DNA of 64,000 bases from positions 62,001 through 126,000 of the forward strand of contig CAJYIW010000001.1 in NCBI GenBank assembly GCA_913775095.1. The letters are read 5' to 3'. This stretch comes from an uncultured Siphonobacter sp. (GTDB taxonomy: Bacteria > Bacteroidota > Bacteroidia > Cytophagales > Spirosomataceae). A program made the position numbers and the translations under genes. The notes beneath the pieces were generated by a model that worked only from the letters and a program-made list of their open reading frames with translations, was not told where the DNA came from and did no database searches. Shown one piece after another: positions 15,243-24,608 of the stretch. The first letter of the stretch is position 1. The number at the start of each line of letters is the position of its first letter.

Positions 15243-18200
15243 ATGGCTCATTATTTACGCTTTCTTCCCCTTTCTCTGATCTTATTGCTTGGTGGGTTGG
15301 GACGTTCCCACGCCCAGAGTTCGCAGGCCGGCGTTGCTGGTCTGATTACCGACGAAGAGAAAAAACCTTTACCCGGAGCAACCATTCAGGTACGCAACGA
15401 ATCCACGGGTTTTAAAACCGCTACCGTCGCTAACTCCAAAGGCGAATTCAGTTTTCCGCAGGTGCCGCTGGGCGGTCCTTATTCGGTTCAGGTAACGTCC
15501 GTTGGGTTTGCCGAGCAGAAACGCAATGGGTACATGCTTAACCTTGGCGATGTACTTCGGCTGGACATCCAGATGTTTTCTTCCACCAATAGCCTTAACG
15601 AAGTAGAGGTACGGGTAAGCAGTTTGAAAAACACCGTCCCAACGCTGGGTGCCGCTACGTCCATTTCTTCCAAGAACATCCTTCAGTTACCCGTTAACGG
15701 CCGAAACTATACGTCTTTGATCGACCTCTCGCCCCTGAGTCAGGGAGGTAGTATCTCCGGGCAACTGGCGACTTCCACGAACTACACCATCGACGGGATG
15801 ACGGCCCGTAATGCCACCTTCGGCGGGGCAGCGGCTTCGGGTTCACCCTATTCCATTTCGATTGAAGCCATTCGGGAGTTTAAAGTCGTCACCAATCAGT
15901 ACGACGTTACTTTTGGCCGCAGCGGCGGGGGTACCATTAATACGGCAACGAAGTCGGGAACGAACACTTTCAGCGGCAGTGCCTTTACCTTCATGCGGGC
16001 AGACTGGTTATCGTCTCCCTTCGACATTCGCGGAAATCGCCGGAATGTTCCTTTCTCAACCTATCAGTACGGGTTCTCCCTCGGCGGGCCGATCATTAAA
16101 GATAAAGCCCATTTTTTCATTGCCTTTGACCGCCAGCAGGATGCCCGACCGCTGCAAATTGCGGATATTCAGGGACCTGCCGATGAGCAGCGGTTTAACG
16201 TGACTCAAAGCACGCTGGATACTTATCTGAACATTGCCCGGAGCAAATACGGTGTGGCCAGTACGCCACAGTTTGGTTCATTTCCGAAAAGACAGAATAC
16301 GAATGCCCTGTTTGCCCGGCTGGATTTTCAGTTGAACAGCAATAACCTCCTGACCATCACGAATAATTACATCAGTGATGTAAATAATCAGAGCATTGGC
16401 GATAACACCGCCATTAACCTTTTTGAAGTGTACGGAACGAGTAAAAACCGCAGCAACAGCACGATGGCCATGCTGCGAACCACGTTCACGCCTAAGATCA
16501 CCAATGAGCTGAAATTGCAGCACCTCTCGGCGGGAACCGAAAGTATCCCCAGCGGTCAGGTACCCTCTTCCAACATTCCCCGGGCCATTGTCGAGCGGAT
16601 TCCTTCGACGGTGGGAGGAAATACGGTCTATACCTCCATTCAGCTGGGGGGACAACGGTACGTGCCGGAGTTCTTCTTCAGCAATGTGGTGCAGTTGACG
16701 GATAACCTGTATTACAATACCGACAAGGTGAATTTTACCTTCGGAACGGACCTGATGTACACGCACATGAACTCGCTGTATGCCAGTGAAGTAAACGGAC
16801 GGTTTTTCTTTACGGGCATGGATGCCTTCAATAACCAGAACCCCTACCGTTACGCCCGCGAAATCCCGCTGGTAGAAGACGCCAGCGTGAGGCAGAACTT
16901 CCTGAACGCCGGCCTGTACGCTCAGATGCAAACCAAAATTGCCCGTGGACTGGATTTCATGGCGGGGATCCGGGCGGACTATACCGATTATTTCAACAAG
17001 CCCAACTTCAATCAGGTCGTTTTTGATGACCTGGGTTTACGTACCGATCATTCCCTTCGCACGTTCCAGTTACAGCCCCGCGTGCAGTTTACCTGGGACG
17101 TGAATGAAAAACAAAGGGATTTCGTGAAACTGGGCGGCGGCATTTTCGGCTCGGATATCCTGAACTATGCCATGATTAACAATATGTCGTTTGACGGTTC
17201 GAAGTTTGCTTCGGTGGACATCACACGTACGGCAACGGGGCCGAATCTGGTGCCTGTCCCCAACTTTCCGGCGTATCGCGAAAACCCGGCGACGGCTCCC
17301 GGAACGGAATTGTTTAATACGCCCGGTGTATCGCGTTTGTCAACGATTAACCTGAACCGGGAAGACGTACGGATTCCGGTGGTTTATAAGGCCAACTTCT
17401 CCTATAATCACCTCTTCAGTGACCGTTTCCGCATGGGAGTTACTTTCCTGACGAGCATTGCCCGGAATAACTACATGTACACGGATGCCAATATGGTTGA
17501 TCAGCCCTATTTCCGTCTGGCGAATGAAGACAATCGGGGTGTATACGTGCCTGCCAGTTCGATCAATCCCACCAACGGAGCGGCGGACTGGACCCAGGGA
17601 CGCAAAACCGAACGCGTGGGTCGGGTACTGGCCCTGAACAGCGAGGGGAAAATCAACCAGTTTGCCTTTGTGCTGGACGGCTCTTACAAATACTTCCGCG
17701 ACGGCGAAATTTCGTTCAGCTTTACCTGGAACGATACTAAAGACAATACGTCTTACAACGGTAACGTAGCGAACACGGCCACGCTTTCGCTGCCGGTGAA
17801 AGACGATCCACGGGATTTGAGCCGTATGGCCTATTCAAATAATCAGTTCCGTAATAAAGTCATTCTGTACGGTACGTTACCCTCGTTTTATGGCGTAACG
17901 GTAGGATTGCGTTACTCCGGCGTGGGTGGTACCCGTTATTCGATGATTGTGAGTGGAAACGTCAATGGTGACTTTGTATCCACGAATGATCTGGCTTATA
18001 TTTTCGATCCTGCGAACCCGGCTATTCCGGAAACGCTTCGCACCGGTGTTCAGAAAATTCTGGATAACCCCAGCGTGAATCAGAGCGTGAAAGAGTACGT
18101 GCGTCGCAGCATTGGTCAGGTAGCGGAGCGTAATGGCGGTATCAACGGCTTCTACGGTCAGTGGGACCTTCGTCTGGCCAAACGCTTCAAATTTACGCCC

Positions 18201-18422
18201 AAGCAATACCTTGAACTATCGGGTGATTTGTTCAACGTAGTAAACCTCTTCGATAAAAACAAAGGCTCCAACAAGAACCTGGGTAACCAGAGCATTTACA
18301 ACCTGGCCAGCTTCAACGCCAGCAGCCAGACCTACAATTACAACGTCAATCCTAACACGGGCGTAGCAAATCCCGGTGGGAATCCATATCAATTCCAGCT
18401 GGGTTTACGTTATGGCTTTTAG
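15243..18422 (+). CDS. Oar-like TonB-dependent receptor with carboxypeptidase regulatory-like domain
   Basis: 1059 residues. A signal peptide (LPLSLILLLGGLGRSHAQ) is followed by a carboxypeptidase regulatory-like repeat (VAGLITDEEKKPLPGATIQV...GEFSFPQVPLGGPYSVQVTSVGF, about 30-85). The plug domain is at about 115-235 (LPVNGRNYTSLIDLSPL, TNYTIDGMTARN, SIEAIREFKVVTNQYDVTFG), then a beta-barrel of about 800 residues ending in YQFQLGLRYGF with the terminal aromatic. The NGRNY and SGGGTINTATKSGTN motifs are typical of the Oar/OmpA-related TonB receptors rather than SusC. There is no SusD partner next to it. The ligand is unknown; Oar of Myxococcus is linked to protein or signal export. It has its own promoter and terminator. 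Confidence 0.93.
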   Translation: MAHYLRFLPLSLILLLGGLGRSHAQSSQAGVAGLITDEEKKPLPGATIQVRNESTGFKTATVANSKGEFSFPQVPLGGPYSVQVTSVGFAEQKRNGYMLNLGDVLRLDIQMFSSTNSLNEVEVRVSSLKNTVPTLGAATSISSKNILQLPVNGRNYTSLIDLSPLSQGGSISGQLATSTNYTIDGMTARNATFGGAAASGSPYSISIEAIREFKVVTNQYDVTFGRSGGGTINTATKSGTNTFSGSAFTFMRADWLSSPFDIRGNRRNVPFSTYQYGFSLGGPIIKDKAHFFIAFDRQQDARPLQIADIQGPADEQRFNVTQSTLDTYLNIARSKYGVASTPQFGSFPKRQNTNALFARLDFQLNSNNLLTITNNYISDVNNQSIGDNTAINLFEVYGTSKNRSNSTMAMLRTTFTPKITNELKLQHLSAGTESIPSGQVPSSNIPRAIVERIPSTVGGNTVYTSIQLGGQRYVPEFFFSNVVQLTDNLYYNTDKVNFTFGTDLMYTHMNSLYASEVNGRFFFTGMDAFNNQNPYRYAREIPLVEDASVRQNFLNAGLYAQMQTKIARGLDFMAGIRADYTDYFNKPNFNQVVFDDLGLRTDHSLRTFQLQPRVQFTWDVNEKQRDFVKLGGGIFGSDILNYAMINNMSFDGSKFASVDITRTATGPNLVPVPNFPAYRENPATAPGTELFNTPGVSRLSTINLNREDVRIPVVYKANFSYNHLFSDRFRMGVTFLTSIARNNYMYTDANMVDQPYFRLANEDNRGVYVPASSINPTNGAADWTQGRKTERVGRVLALNSEGKINQFAFVLDGSYKYFRDGEISFSFTWNDTKDNTSYNGNVANTATLSLPVKDDPRDLSRMAYSNNQFRNKVILYGTLPSFYGVTVGLRYSGVGGTRYSMIVSGNVNGDFVSTNDLAYIFDPANPAIPETLRTGVQKILDNPSVNQSVKEYVRRSIGQVAERNGGINGFYGQWDLRLAKRFKFTPKQYLELSGDLFNVVNLFDKNKGSNKNLGNQSIYNLASFNASSQTYNYNVNPNTGVANPGGNPYQFQLGLRYGF

Positions 18423-18454
18423 GTAATAAATTTTAGTTGAACACCTTTTGCCTC

Positions 18455-18492
18455 AAAATCCTCTACTGACTTGATTCGGTAGAGGATTTTTG
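18455..18492 (+). terminator. Rho-independent terminator of the TonB-dependent receptor gene
   Basis: AAAATCCTCTAC / GTAGAGGATTTT perfect 12-bp stem followed by T residues. Confidence 0.9.
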
Positions 18493-18652
18493 TTGAATCC
18501 TGCCGTGTGCAGGCTATGAAAATCACCGCAGAAATCCTGACTAACGACTCTCTTAAAAGGCAATAATTGGACCATTTCCGCAGAACAGCCAGTGCTGGAA
18601 AGCATGTTCCACTCAGACTTCTCATTTTTTGAACGGTACAGAGTATATGTAC

Positions 18653-19063
18653 TTACACGAAAGCGAACTGATTGAGTTCAATCCAGTAGCGGTACACCTG
18701 ATCCCAGATCTGATGGAGGCCTTCCTGCGTACTGGGTTTGGTGATGTAACCATTGGCCCCGAGCGAGTAGGCTTCCTTTACCGTTTCTTCTCCCTGAGAA
18801 GTAGTAAGAAACAAAATAGGCGTATAGATCCATTTCTGCTTGGATCGAAGGCGTTGAAGCAATTCCAGCCCATTCATTCGCGGCATATTAATGTCCGTAA
18901 TGATCAGACGGGGAGTAAGCTCCGAAAGCAGTTCCAGGGCGTGTTGCCCGTCGTACGCAAAGACGAGTTGACAGGGATGATCCAATTTTTCTACCACTGA
19001 CTGGAGAAATTCACGGTCATCTTCGTCGTCCTCTACGACAAGAAATAAGGGAGAATCGGACAT
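18653..19063 (-). CDS. Single-domain response regulator (CheY-like)
   Basis: 136 residues consisting of a receiver domain only. The acidic pocket is EDDEDD at 11-16, the phosphoacceptor Asp57 lies in IITDINMPRMNG, the switch Thr87/Thr88 in LFLTTSQ and Lys109 in YITKPS. The EDDEDDREF start and the KPSTQEGL motif resemble the small receivers that accompany multi-PAS histidine kinases in Bacteroidota. No cognate kinase is adjacent; the orphan PAS kinase at 40471-43161 is one candidate partner within the window. No output domain is present, so it should act by protein contact or phosphotransfer. Confidence 0.93.
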   Translation of the reverse strand: MSDSPLFLVVEDDEDDREFLQSVVEKLDHPCQLVFAYDGQHALELLSELTPRLIITDINMPRMNGLELLQRLRSKQKWIYTPILFLTTSQGEETVKEAYSLGANGYITKPSTQEGLHQIWDQVYRYWIELNQFAFV

Positions 19064-19594
19064 TTATGGGTTAATGATTGAACGTGAACACTTGAAAATA
19101 AAAGATCCGATTCACTAAATGAAGGAGAGTCGAATCCGTACGAGGTAATGAATGTTTCAGGATTAGGCTTTTTACTTTATAGTTAAAGATACGGCAAGTA
19201 AGCCGTTTTAGTTTTACTAAAGCTACTTTTATTGGCTGGAATCCGTGTTTTTGATGAAAGGATTGCTTGTTTTCATGCGATGGTAGTGAATCAAAGGAGA
19301 TTTCGATCCGATTCACTTACTGGATTTTTAAAGATAGACTTGTAACAAGGGCTCCGGCCCCAACTGCTGTCCGTTTATTTTCTACAGGATCATGAAATCT
19401 TTACCCGGCTTTTTTCCTGTGGAGTGTCTTCTTCTTGCATCAGAAATCAAAGCATGAGGCCAGTCCCCAAACGGAAGGCGGCATCCAGGGAGCGGCTGAA
19501 TCGTATTTGATTACGGTAGACGATAGGGATGGATGCAAAGGGTTTTTCAGTCGTTGACAAGCCCCTTTGCTGGGTGGATGGATGGATTTGAACG
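19064..19594. other. Intergenic region with a 13-bp direct repeat
   Basis: About 530 bases before the decayed GNAT gene. GATCCGATTCACT occurs at 19104-19116 and again at 19304-19316. No gene, terminator or recognisable RNA was found. The first part must hold the leader of the response regulator transcribed leftward. Confidence 0.5.
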
Positions 19595-19602
19595 TACCTT
19601 TG
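19595..19602 (+). promoter_or_regulatory. -7 promoter box of the decayed GNAT gene
   Basis: TACCTTTG, an exact TAnnTTTG match 23 bases before the ATG at 19626. The nearest upstream TTTG elements are at 19566 (25-base spacer) and 19587 (too close). Confidence 0.45.
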
Positions 19603-19625
19603 ACGCTTGTTAAACCCCTGTACGA

Positions 19626-19930
19626 ATGGCTGCTTCCTGTAAAATTCAACTCATTACACCTGAGCAAACGTATGCTCTCCGCCATCAGGTACTTTGGCCC
19701 GACCAATCGTTGGGCTTTGTGAAACTGGAAGAAGATGCTAAGGGCATTCACTACGGAGCGTTCGTACATCAGGAAGTCGTAGGAGTGATTTCGGTTTTTT
19801 CTGAAGAGGAAATCCATCGTTTTCGGAAATTGCCGTTCACCCCGACGCAGACGCTTTCAAAAAAGGCATGAGTTTAGACGGCGGTGGATACGTTCAGTTG
19901 CCGTTGATTGCTCCCCATCCGGTGAACTAG
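19626..19930 (+). pseudogene. Decayed GNAT family N-acetyltransferase gene
   Basis: The open frame starting at 19626 reads as the first half of a GNAT protein (LRHQVLWPDQSLGFVKLEEDAKGIHYGAFV...VISVF) and stops at 19871. At about 19828-19832 the frame appears to have lost one T: restoring AAATTTGCC for AAATTGCC gives FRKFAVHPD, the expected GNAT strand-4 motif, and the frame then continues AFKKGMSL...GYVQLPLIAP to a TAG at 19928-19930. The acetyl-CoA loop (Q/R-x-x-G-x-G/A) and about 50 residues that should lie between HPD and FKKG are missing. So there is a frameshift plus an internal deletion. Promoter box and terminator are still present. Confidence 0.65.
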
Positions 19931-19959
19931 CGTACAGTTGGAATCAATTCTTAAGGGAA

Positions 19960-19991
19960 GAGTGGTGTCTGTGAATCGGACATCACTTTTT
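19960..19991 (+). terminator. Terminator after the decayed GNAT gene
   Basis: AGTGGTGTC / GACATCACT stem (one G-T pair) followed by TTTTT. Confidence 0.6.
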
Positions 19992-20278
19992 GCTTTTTAA
20001 AGGCAGCAGAGCACTCAAGGAATCAAGGACCCGGCAGTCATTCAGAAAGGCGTATCTGCGTACTGGAAAAATAATGGGATTGAAATGAGTTGAAAGAAAG
20101 ATCGGATGGCTTTTACTGTACATATACGTGTATCAATAAAGATCAATTTAAACCAGGTTATTTCATATACTAAGTCCAGCTAGTTGTTACATAAATAAGC
20201 CAGAAGGAGTTTCAATATCTTACTGATCTATAGAACTTTAGTTATCAATAACCTCTAAATCTGATTTATTCTGAACGT

Positions 20279-21487
20279 ATGATTAGACGACAGTTTATTC
20301 AACAGGTAATCAAAGGCTCGGCTTCGGCAATTGCTTTAGGCTCCTCTCTGAATTCATCGGCGGCCGACTGGCTATACGCCGATGAACTGGCTAACCACAC
20401 CATTGCCGACATCAGCTACACGGATGTTCAGCTTAAATGGCCCCGCTTTGTGGGTAAAAATGGCCGCCGGGATATCCACGGTCATGGGCCCCGAGTAAGC
20501 GTCTGTACCCTCACCACCAATCAGGGTGCTAAAGGCTGGGGTATGAACGGCCGAAGGGATGCCGAATCCATCGCCTACCTGAAGGGAAAACGCGTTTCGG
20601 AGGTTTTTCATCCCTCGGCTGGGGTTACGGATGCCCGAGCTCTCGGATTCGACGTCCCCCTGCACGATCTGGCAGGGGTGATTCTCAGGAAACCCGTCTA
20701 TGAATTGCTCGGTCAGAAAAAGCCCATCCTGACCAAATGCTACAGCGGCATGATTTACTTCGATGAGCTGGAGCCGAAAGAAGGTCCGGTGAAAACGCTG
20801 GCGAACGGGCTGGATCTGCTCCTGGAGAACTGCCGCCACGATTATGAGCTGGGGTATCGACAATTGAAGCTCAAAATTGGCCGGGGAAACATCTGGATGC
20901 CCAAACAGGAAGGCCTGAATCGGGACATTGAAGTAACGAAGCTGGTGGCTAAAACTTTTCCGGACGTCGAAATTCTGGTGGATGCCAATGATGGCTATAC
21001 GGCTGATACCACCATTGCCTATCTGAAGGGCATTGGTGACATTCCGCTCTTCTGGATGGAAGAACCCTTTGCCGAAACCGTGGCCGATTACCAGAAACTA
21101 CGAAGCTGGACCAAAGCCAATAAGCCTAAAATGCTGCTGGCAGACGGCGAAGCCGACCCTAAGCAGGAGCTGTTGCGGGAACTAGAAGAGAAAAAACTCA
21201 TTGACGTTCACCTGACGGATATGATTGGCTACGGCTTCACGCCCTGGCGAAAACTGATGCCCGAACTCAAAAAAATGGGTATTCTGGCCTCTCCGCACGC
21301 GTTTGGTGAGTTACTGAAATCCTATTACTGCTCGCATCTGGCGGGAGGTTTGGGCAACACGGTTACCATTGAAGGCGTACCCGCCACGTGCGAAGACATT
21401 GATTTCGGCAAGTACAAAATCGAAAAAGGCAAATTTGTTCCTTCGCCCGACCCCGGTTTTGGGATGACTTTACTGAAGAAAAGCTAA
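20279..21487 (+). CDS. Mandelate racemase/muconate lactonizing enzyme family protein (enolase superfamily), exported
   Basis: 402 residues with a Tat-like start (IRRQFIQQVIKGSASAIALG). The N-terminal capping domain covers about 40-150. The barrel carries KLKIG (Lys197/Lys199), the metal ligands Asp235 in LVDAND and Glu261/262 in WMEEPF, and ADGEAD at 288-293 in the third-ligand place. A late His340 in ASPHAFGE could act as a base. This pattern fits sugar-acid dehydratases or racemases of the enolase superfamily. Substrate is unknown. A periplasmic enolase-superfamily enzyme is a recurrent Bacteroidota feature. It stands alone and ends at a strong terminator shared with the convergent SDR gene. 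Confidence 0.85.
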   Translation: MIRRQFIQQVIKGSASAIALGSSLNSSAADWLYADELANHTIADISYTDVQLKWPRFVGKNGRRDIHGHGPRVSVCTLTTNQGAKGWGMNGRRDAESIAYLKGKRVSEVFHPSAGVTDARALGFDVPLHDLAGVILRKPVYELLGQKKPILTKCYSGMIYFDELEPKEGPVKTLANGLDLLLENCRHDYELGYRQLKLKIGRGNIWMPKQEGLNRDIEVTKLVAKTFPDVEILVDANDGYTADTTIAYLKGIGDIPLFWMEEPFAETVADYQKLRSWTKANKPKMLLADGEADPKQELLRELEEKKLIDVHLTDMIGYGFTPWRKLMPELKKMGILASPHAFGELLKSYYCSHLAGGLGNTVTIEGVPATCEDIDFGKYKIEKGKFVPSPDPGFGMTLLKKS

Positions 21488-21498
21488 GCTTTCTACGG

Positions 21499-21550
21499 AA
21501 AGCAGGGCTCTGGTCAGGACCGCAAGGGATGGCCAGAGCCCTGCTTTTTT
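21499..21550 (+). terminator. Terminator between convergent enolase-superfamily and SDR genes
   Basis: AAAGCAGGGCTCTGG / CCAGAGCCCTGCTTT stem with about 21 bases of loop, then T residues on the plus strand; it may serve the minus-strand SDR gene too. Confidence 0.88.
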
Positions 21551-21551
21551 A

Positions 21552-22289
21552 TTACCAGGGGCATGTCGCAGGTGCAGGGAAATATTCTTCACTGAAAAAC
21601 TGTCCAGTGGGACCCTCCGGTCCGAGCAAAGCGTATTTGCTGATGCGTTGAGCTGCTTCGGAAGGGGTGCTGGTGCCCTGCTGACTGGTAAAATCGGTTT
21701 GAGTATAACCGGGACAAACGGCGTTGACCTTAAAGGCCGTTTGCCGAAGTTCATACGCCAGAGCAATGGTGTACATATTCAGGGCAGCTTTGGAGGACTG
21801 GTACACCGCCAGCTTGTAGTCATAGCCATGGCTGGCAGGATCGGCGGCCAGAGAAAGGGAAGCCATTGCCGTACTTACATTCACAATGCGGGGCTGGTCT
21901 GATTGCCTTAAAAGGTCCATGAAGGCCTGCGTGACCCGCACTACCCCGAACATATTGGTTTCGTAAGTGGCTTTAAACTGATCGATGCTGGCGGTAAGTG
22001 CCGACTGCGGAACGCCACCCGAAATGCCCGCATTGTTAACCAGTACGTCCAGTACCTGAATTCTGCCGCCCAGCAGGATTCGGGCGGCTTTCACCGATTC
22101 ATCGCTGGTAACGTCCAGGGCAATCGCTTCGATGGAGCTTATTCCTTCGGATTTCAATTGCTCGACGGCGGCCTTGCCCTTTTCGGCATCACGACTGCCC
22201 ACATAGACAAAAAATCCCTGTTGAGCAAGCTGCCTGACTACTTCAAATCCAATGCCTTTGTTGGCTCCGGTTACTAATGCTGACTTCAT
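21552..22289 (-). CDS. SDR family NAD(P)-dependent oxidoreductase
   Basis: 245 residues, classical short-chain dehydrogenase size. The cofactor motif TGANKGIG is at 7-14, NNAG at 85-88, and the catalytic set includes Ser139 (VNVST), Tyr163 and Lys167 (YQSSK). SRD at 32-34 (GSRDAEKG) suggests NADPH preference. The TGANKGIGFEVVRQLA start is typical of carbonyl-reductase-like members. The AraC gene lies 70 bases upstream on the same strand and a -7 box lies between them, so the AraC protein may control it. The stop codon abuts the shared terminator. Confidence 0.92.
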   Translation of the reverse strand: MKSALVTGANKGIGFEVVRQLAQQGFFVYVGSRDAEKGKAAVEQLKSEGISSIEAIALDVTSDESVKAARILLGGRIQVLDVLVNNAGISGGVPQSALTASIDQFKATYETNMFGVVRVTQAFMDLLRQSDQPRIVNVSTAMASLSLAADPASHGYDYKLAVYQSSKAALNMYTIALAYELRQTAFKVNAVCPGYTQTDFTSQQGTSTPSEAAQRISKYALLGPEGPTGQFFSEEYFPAPATCPW

Positions 22290-22316
22290 GTGTGCTGCGT
22301 TTTAATGAGAACGAAG

Positions 22317-22346
22317 CAAAAGTAGTTAGCCCTGAAACGGCTCGAA
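22317..22346 (-). promoter_or_regulatory. Candidate promoter of the SDR gene
   Basis: Minus-strand TACTTTTG (plus-strand 22317-22324) is an exact -7 box. A TTCG at plus-strand 22343-22346 lies 18 bases upstream in the -33 place (one mismatch). Confidence 0.45.
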
Positions 22347-22359
22347 TGGACAAATCTTC

Positions 22360-23232
22360 TTAGTTAGAGGACAAATCACGCAGGCTTCTGGAAAAATCAC
22401 GGATGCTCTGTCCCGTTTTCTTTCGGAAGAGTCGGGAAAAGTAACTTGGGTCACTGAAACCCAGATCGTAAGCCAGTTCTTTTACCGAACGATTGGAATA
22501 CTGCAACTGTCGCTGGGCCTCCAGAATGAGCCGGTTGGTGATCCATTCTTTGGGTGAAACGCCCGAGTGTTCTTTCACAAGGGAATACAGCGTACTCGTC
22601 GTCATTCCCATTTTTCTGGCAATGGAATGCACGTCCTGTTGTTCGGTTAACTGCGTTTCGACTACCATTTTAAAAGACGCATACTTTGAAAGCCGACCTT
22701 GTGCCTGCACTTCTTCGCCCTCAAAGTAAGCACTGTTGAATTCAGTCAGCAGTGCGTTCAGGTGGGCCAGCACGATTTCTGCTTTAGGCGGATGGACCGA
22801 CGCGTGTAACAACTGGTACAGATTTCCCATCAGAGCTTTCACCCGCTGTCGGGTAGCCAGGTCGAAGGTAATGACGTTCGAGAATCGGGGATTGAGTAAA
22901 AACGCAAAAGGCTGGGGCAGGAGAGCCAGCGTCTGTTCATCAAAGCTCAGGTGGTAATGATGATTCGCCGGATTTGGAACGGGGTTGGCGAAGATCTGAT
23001 GCGGTACCCCGAAAATAAGCTGCCCTTCAGTCAGAGTAACTTCTTCGAGATCAGCCCTATACGTCTCTGAACCCTTATCTATGTAAACGAAGTAATAAAA
23101 CGATAACTGATGAGGTTGTCCTAACGTTTCCAGCACCTGTTCCGGCAGTGGAATCGTACAGTTCTCATTAATCATCAGAGGCAACTGATGATGATGCCAG
23201 AGTGAGTGAAGTAATCCTTGGGTTTCCTGCAC
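22360..23232 (-). CDS. AraC family transcriptional regulator
   Basis: 290 residues. The N-terminal half lacks strong motifs and fits the cupin-like sensor of AraC proteins (LTEGQLIFGVPHQIFANP). The C-terminal domain has both helix-turn-helix units: VHSIARKMGMTTSTLYSLVKEHSG and VKELAYDLGFSDPSYFSRLFRK, ending KKTGQSIRDFSRS. This type usually activates one or a few neighbouring genes. The SDR gene immediately downstream is the obvious candidate. The divergently oriented side (23233-23333) has no gene before the HGSNAT-like gene's terminator. Confidence 0.92.
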   Translation of the reverse strand: MQETQGLLHSLWHHHQLPLMINENCTIPLPEQVLETLGQPHQLSFYYFVYIDKGSETYRADLEEVTLTEGQLIFGVPHQIFANPVPNPANHHYHLSFDEQTLALLPQPFAFLLNPRFSNVITFDLATRQRVKALMGNLYQLLHASVHPPKAEIVLAHLNALLTEFNSAYFEGEEVQAQGRLSKYASFKMVVETQLTEQQDVHSIARKMGMTTSTLYSLVKEHSGVSPKEWITNRLILEAQRQLQYSNRSVKELAYDLGFSDPSYFSRLFRKKTGQSIRDFSRSLRDLSSN

Positions 23233-23336
23233 GGATCTGTAGTTTTCGCAGGTAACCCAAATTCCGGTCTAAATAGTTTGATACGGCTGTGTAAATCTTA
23301 TAAATCTAGCCCGGAGGAACGGGTAGCCTTGGCAAC

Positions 23337-23378
23337 AAAAAAACCTGTTTCACAAGCGAAGGCTCAGAAACAGGTTTT
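23337..23378 (-). terminator. Rho-independent terminator at the end of the GH89 utilisation locus
   Basis: On the minus strand AAAACCTGTTTC / GAAACAGGTTTT pairs over 12 bp with a 15-base loop and is followed by seven T. It sits 30 bases after the stop of the HGSNAT-like gene. Confidence 0.9.
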
Positions 23379-23407
23379 ACTCGTTAAAGAAGTAAAGGAA
23401 TCAGGTT

Positions 23408-24598
23408 TTAAATTTTCAGAAATAGTTTATTTCGATACAGCACATACAGCAATAGCAGCTGGGTTCCGGTAACGGCCAGGGCCTGAATAACCGGTTGCCA
23501 GGTGATGCTGAAAAGCTGGCTGAAACCCCCGAACAGAAAATGAGCCGTGTGGGCAAAGTCAACGATGCCGTCGGAAGCCAGGTAAATCAGAATAGAGTTG
23601 GTTCCGATCAGCACAAAGGGGAATGCCCATTTCTGAAGGCCTTTGACGTCGATGAGGTAATAAAAGACCGCCAGAAACAAGAGACTCCAGCCGCCCACGT
23701 AAACCGCGAAGGAACTCGTCCAGAGTCGTTTGTTGATGGGGAAGCTCTGATCCCAGATCAACCCCAGCAGAATCAGGGACAGCCCCAGCCCGATCATCAT
23801 CAGCGTTTTCTGCGTCATGGTCCGGCGGGTGTCTTTCAGTAAGGTTCCCGTTAACATACCCAGTAAAGCAGTGGTTACTGCGGGAATGGTTGAAAACAAC
23901 CCTTCGGGGTCATAGACCGTCCGGTGCAGCTTACCGGGCAGTAAAATGCGATCAATGAACGAAGAAAAGGCTCCCTCCGGCGTCAGTACCCCCGCTCCAA
24001 AGCCGGGAACGGGAATCAGCGTCATGGCTGCCCAATAGCCCAGCAAAATGGAGACCGCCCAGATTAGCTGACCGCGGGTGCTGGCATTCAGGTAGATGAA
24101 ACCTGCTCCCAGCCAAGCTAATCCAATCCTTCCCAGAACGCTGGCCATTCGGGTATGTTCATACGGTTTAAATTCCAGCAGACCGTTCACGATCATGCCC
24201 AGCACAATCAGAATCAGGGTACGTTTGAGCATGGAACGGTAGAGGGGCCATTTATCCGGAAGCGATAACTGTTCGGCCGAACGAAGCCCCGCCCGCTGTA
24301 GTTTTCCCTGCAGCGAAAAAGGCATGGATACCCCCGCGATGAAGAGAAAAAGCGGAAAGATCATGTCATAAAATGTACAGCCATTCCATTCCGCATGGTG
24401 TAACTGGGAGGACATCCAGCGTAACACAGGCCAGCCCGTGGCCTGAGCCAGGGCATGGATGAGATGCTCGCCGCTCATGATCCAGAACATATCAAACCCG
24501 CGTAAGGCATCCAGCGAAACCAGCCGGCCCGAGCGAACGGGCACTGGCGGGTGTACGGTGCTTTCCGTAAGGAGCGGAGGCAGTGGTTTCTGTGACAT
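23408..24598 (-). CDS. HGSNAT-like multi-pass membrane acetyltransferase (DUF5009 family)
   Basis: 396 residues with about ten predicted membrane segments. The start SLDALRGFDMFWIMSGE and the motif LHHAEWNGCTFYDMIFPLFLFIAGVS (66-91) match the transmembrane heparan-alpha-glucosaminide N-acetyltransferase family. His68 falls where the catalytic histidine of human HGSNAT lies (HSSWNG in the human protein). In humans this enzyme carries acetyl from cytosolic acetyl-CoA across the membrane onto terminal glucosamine. Its gene follows the GH89 gene with a 10-base gap, so the two are co-transcribed and probably act in sequence on the same glycan. Acetyl transfer by this bacterial protein is inferred from homology. 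Confidence 0.85.
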   Translation of the reverse strand: MSQKPLPPLLTESTVHPPVPVRSGRLVSLDALRGFDMFWIMSGEHLIHALAQATGWPVLRWMSSQLHHAEWNGCTFYDMIFPLFLFIAGVSMPFSLQGKLQRAGLRSAEQLSLPDKWPLYRSMLKRTLILIVLGMIVNGLLEFKPYEHTRMASVLGRIGLAWLGAGFIYLNASTRGQLIWAVSILLGYWAAMTLIPVPGFGAGVLTPEGAFSSFIDRILLPGKLHRTVYDPEGLFSTIPAVTTALLGMLTGTLLKDTRRTMTQKTLMMIGLGLSLILLGLIWDQSFPINKRLWTSSFAVYVGGWSLLFLAVFYYLIDVKGLQKWAFPFVLIGTNSILIYLASDGIVDFAHTAHFLFGGFSQLFSITWQPVIQALAVTGTQLLLLYVLYRNKLFLKI

Positions 24599-24608
24599 AC
24601 GAACTGAA

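Noticed and set aside
16278-16931. 217-codon minus-strand frame
   Set aside because: It lies wholly inside the Oar-like receptor gene on the opposite strand and its sequence resembles no protein family.
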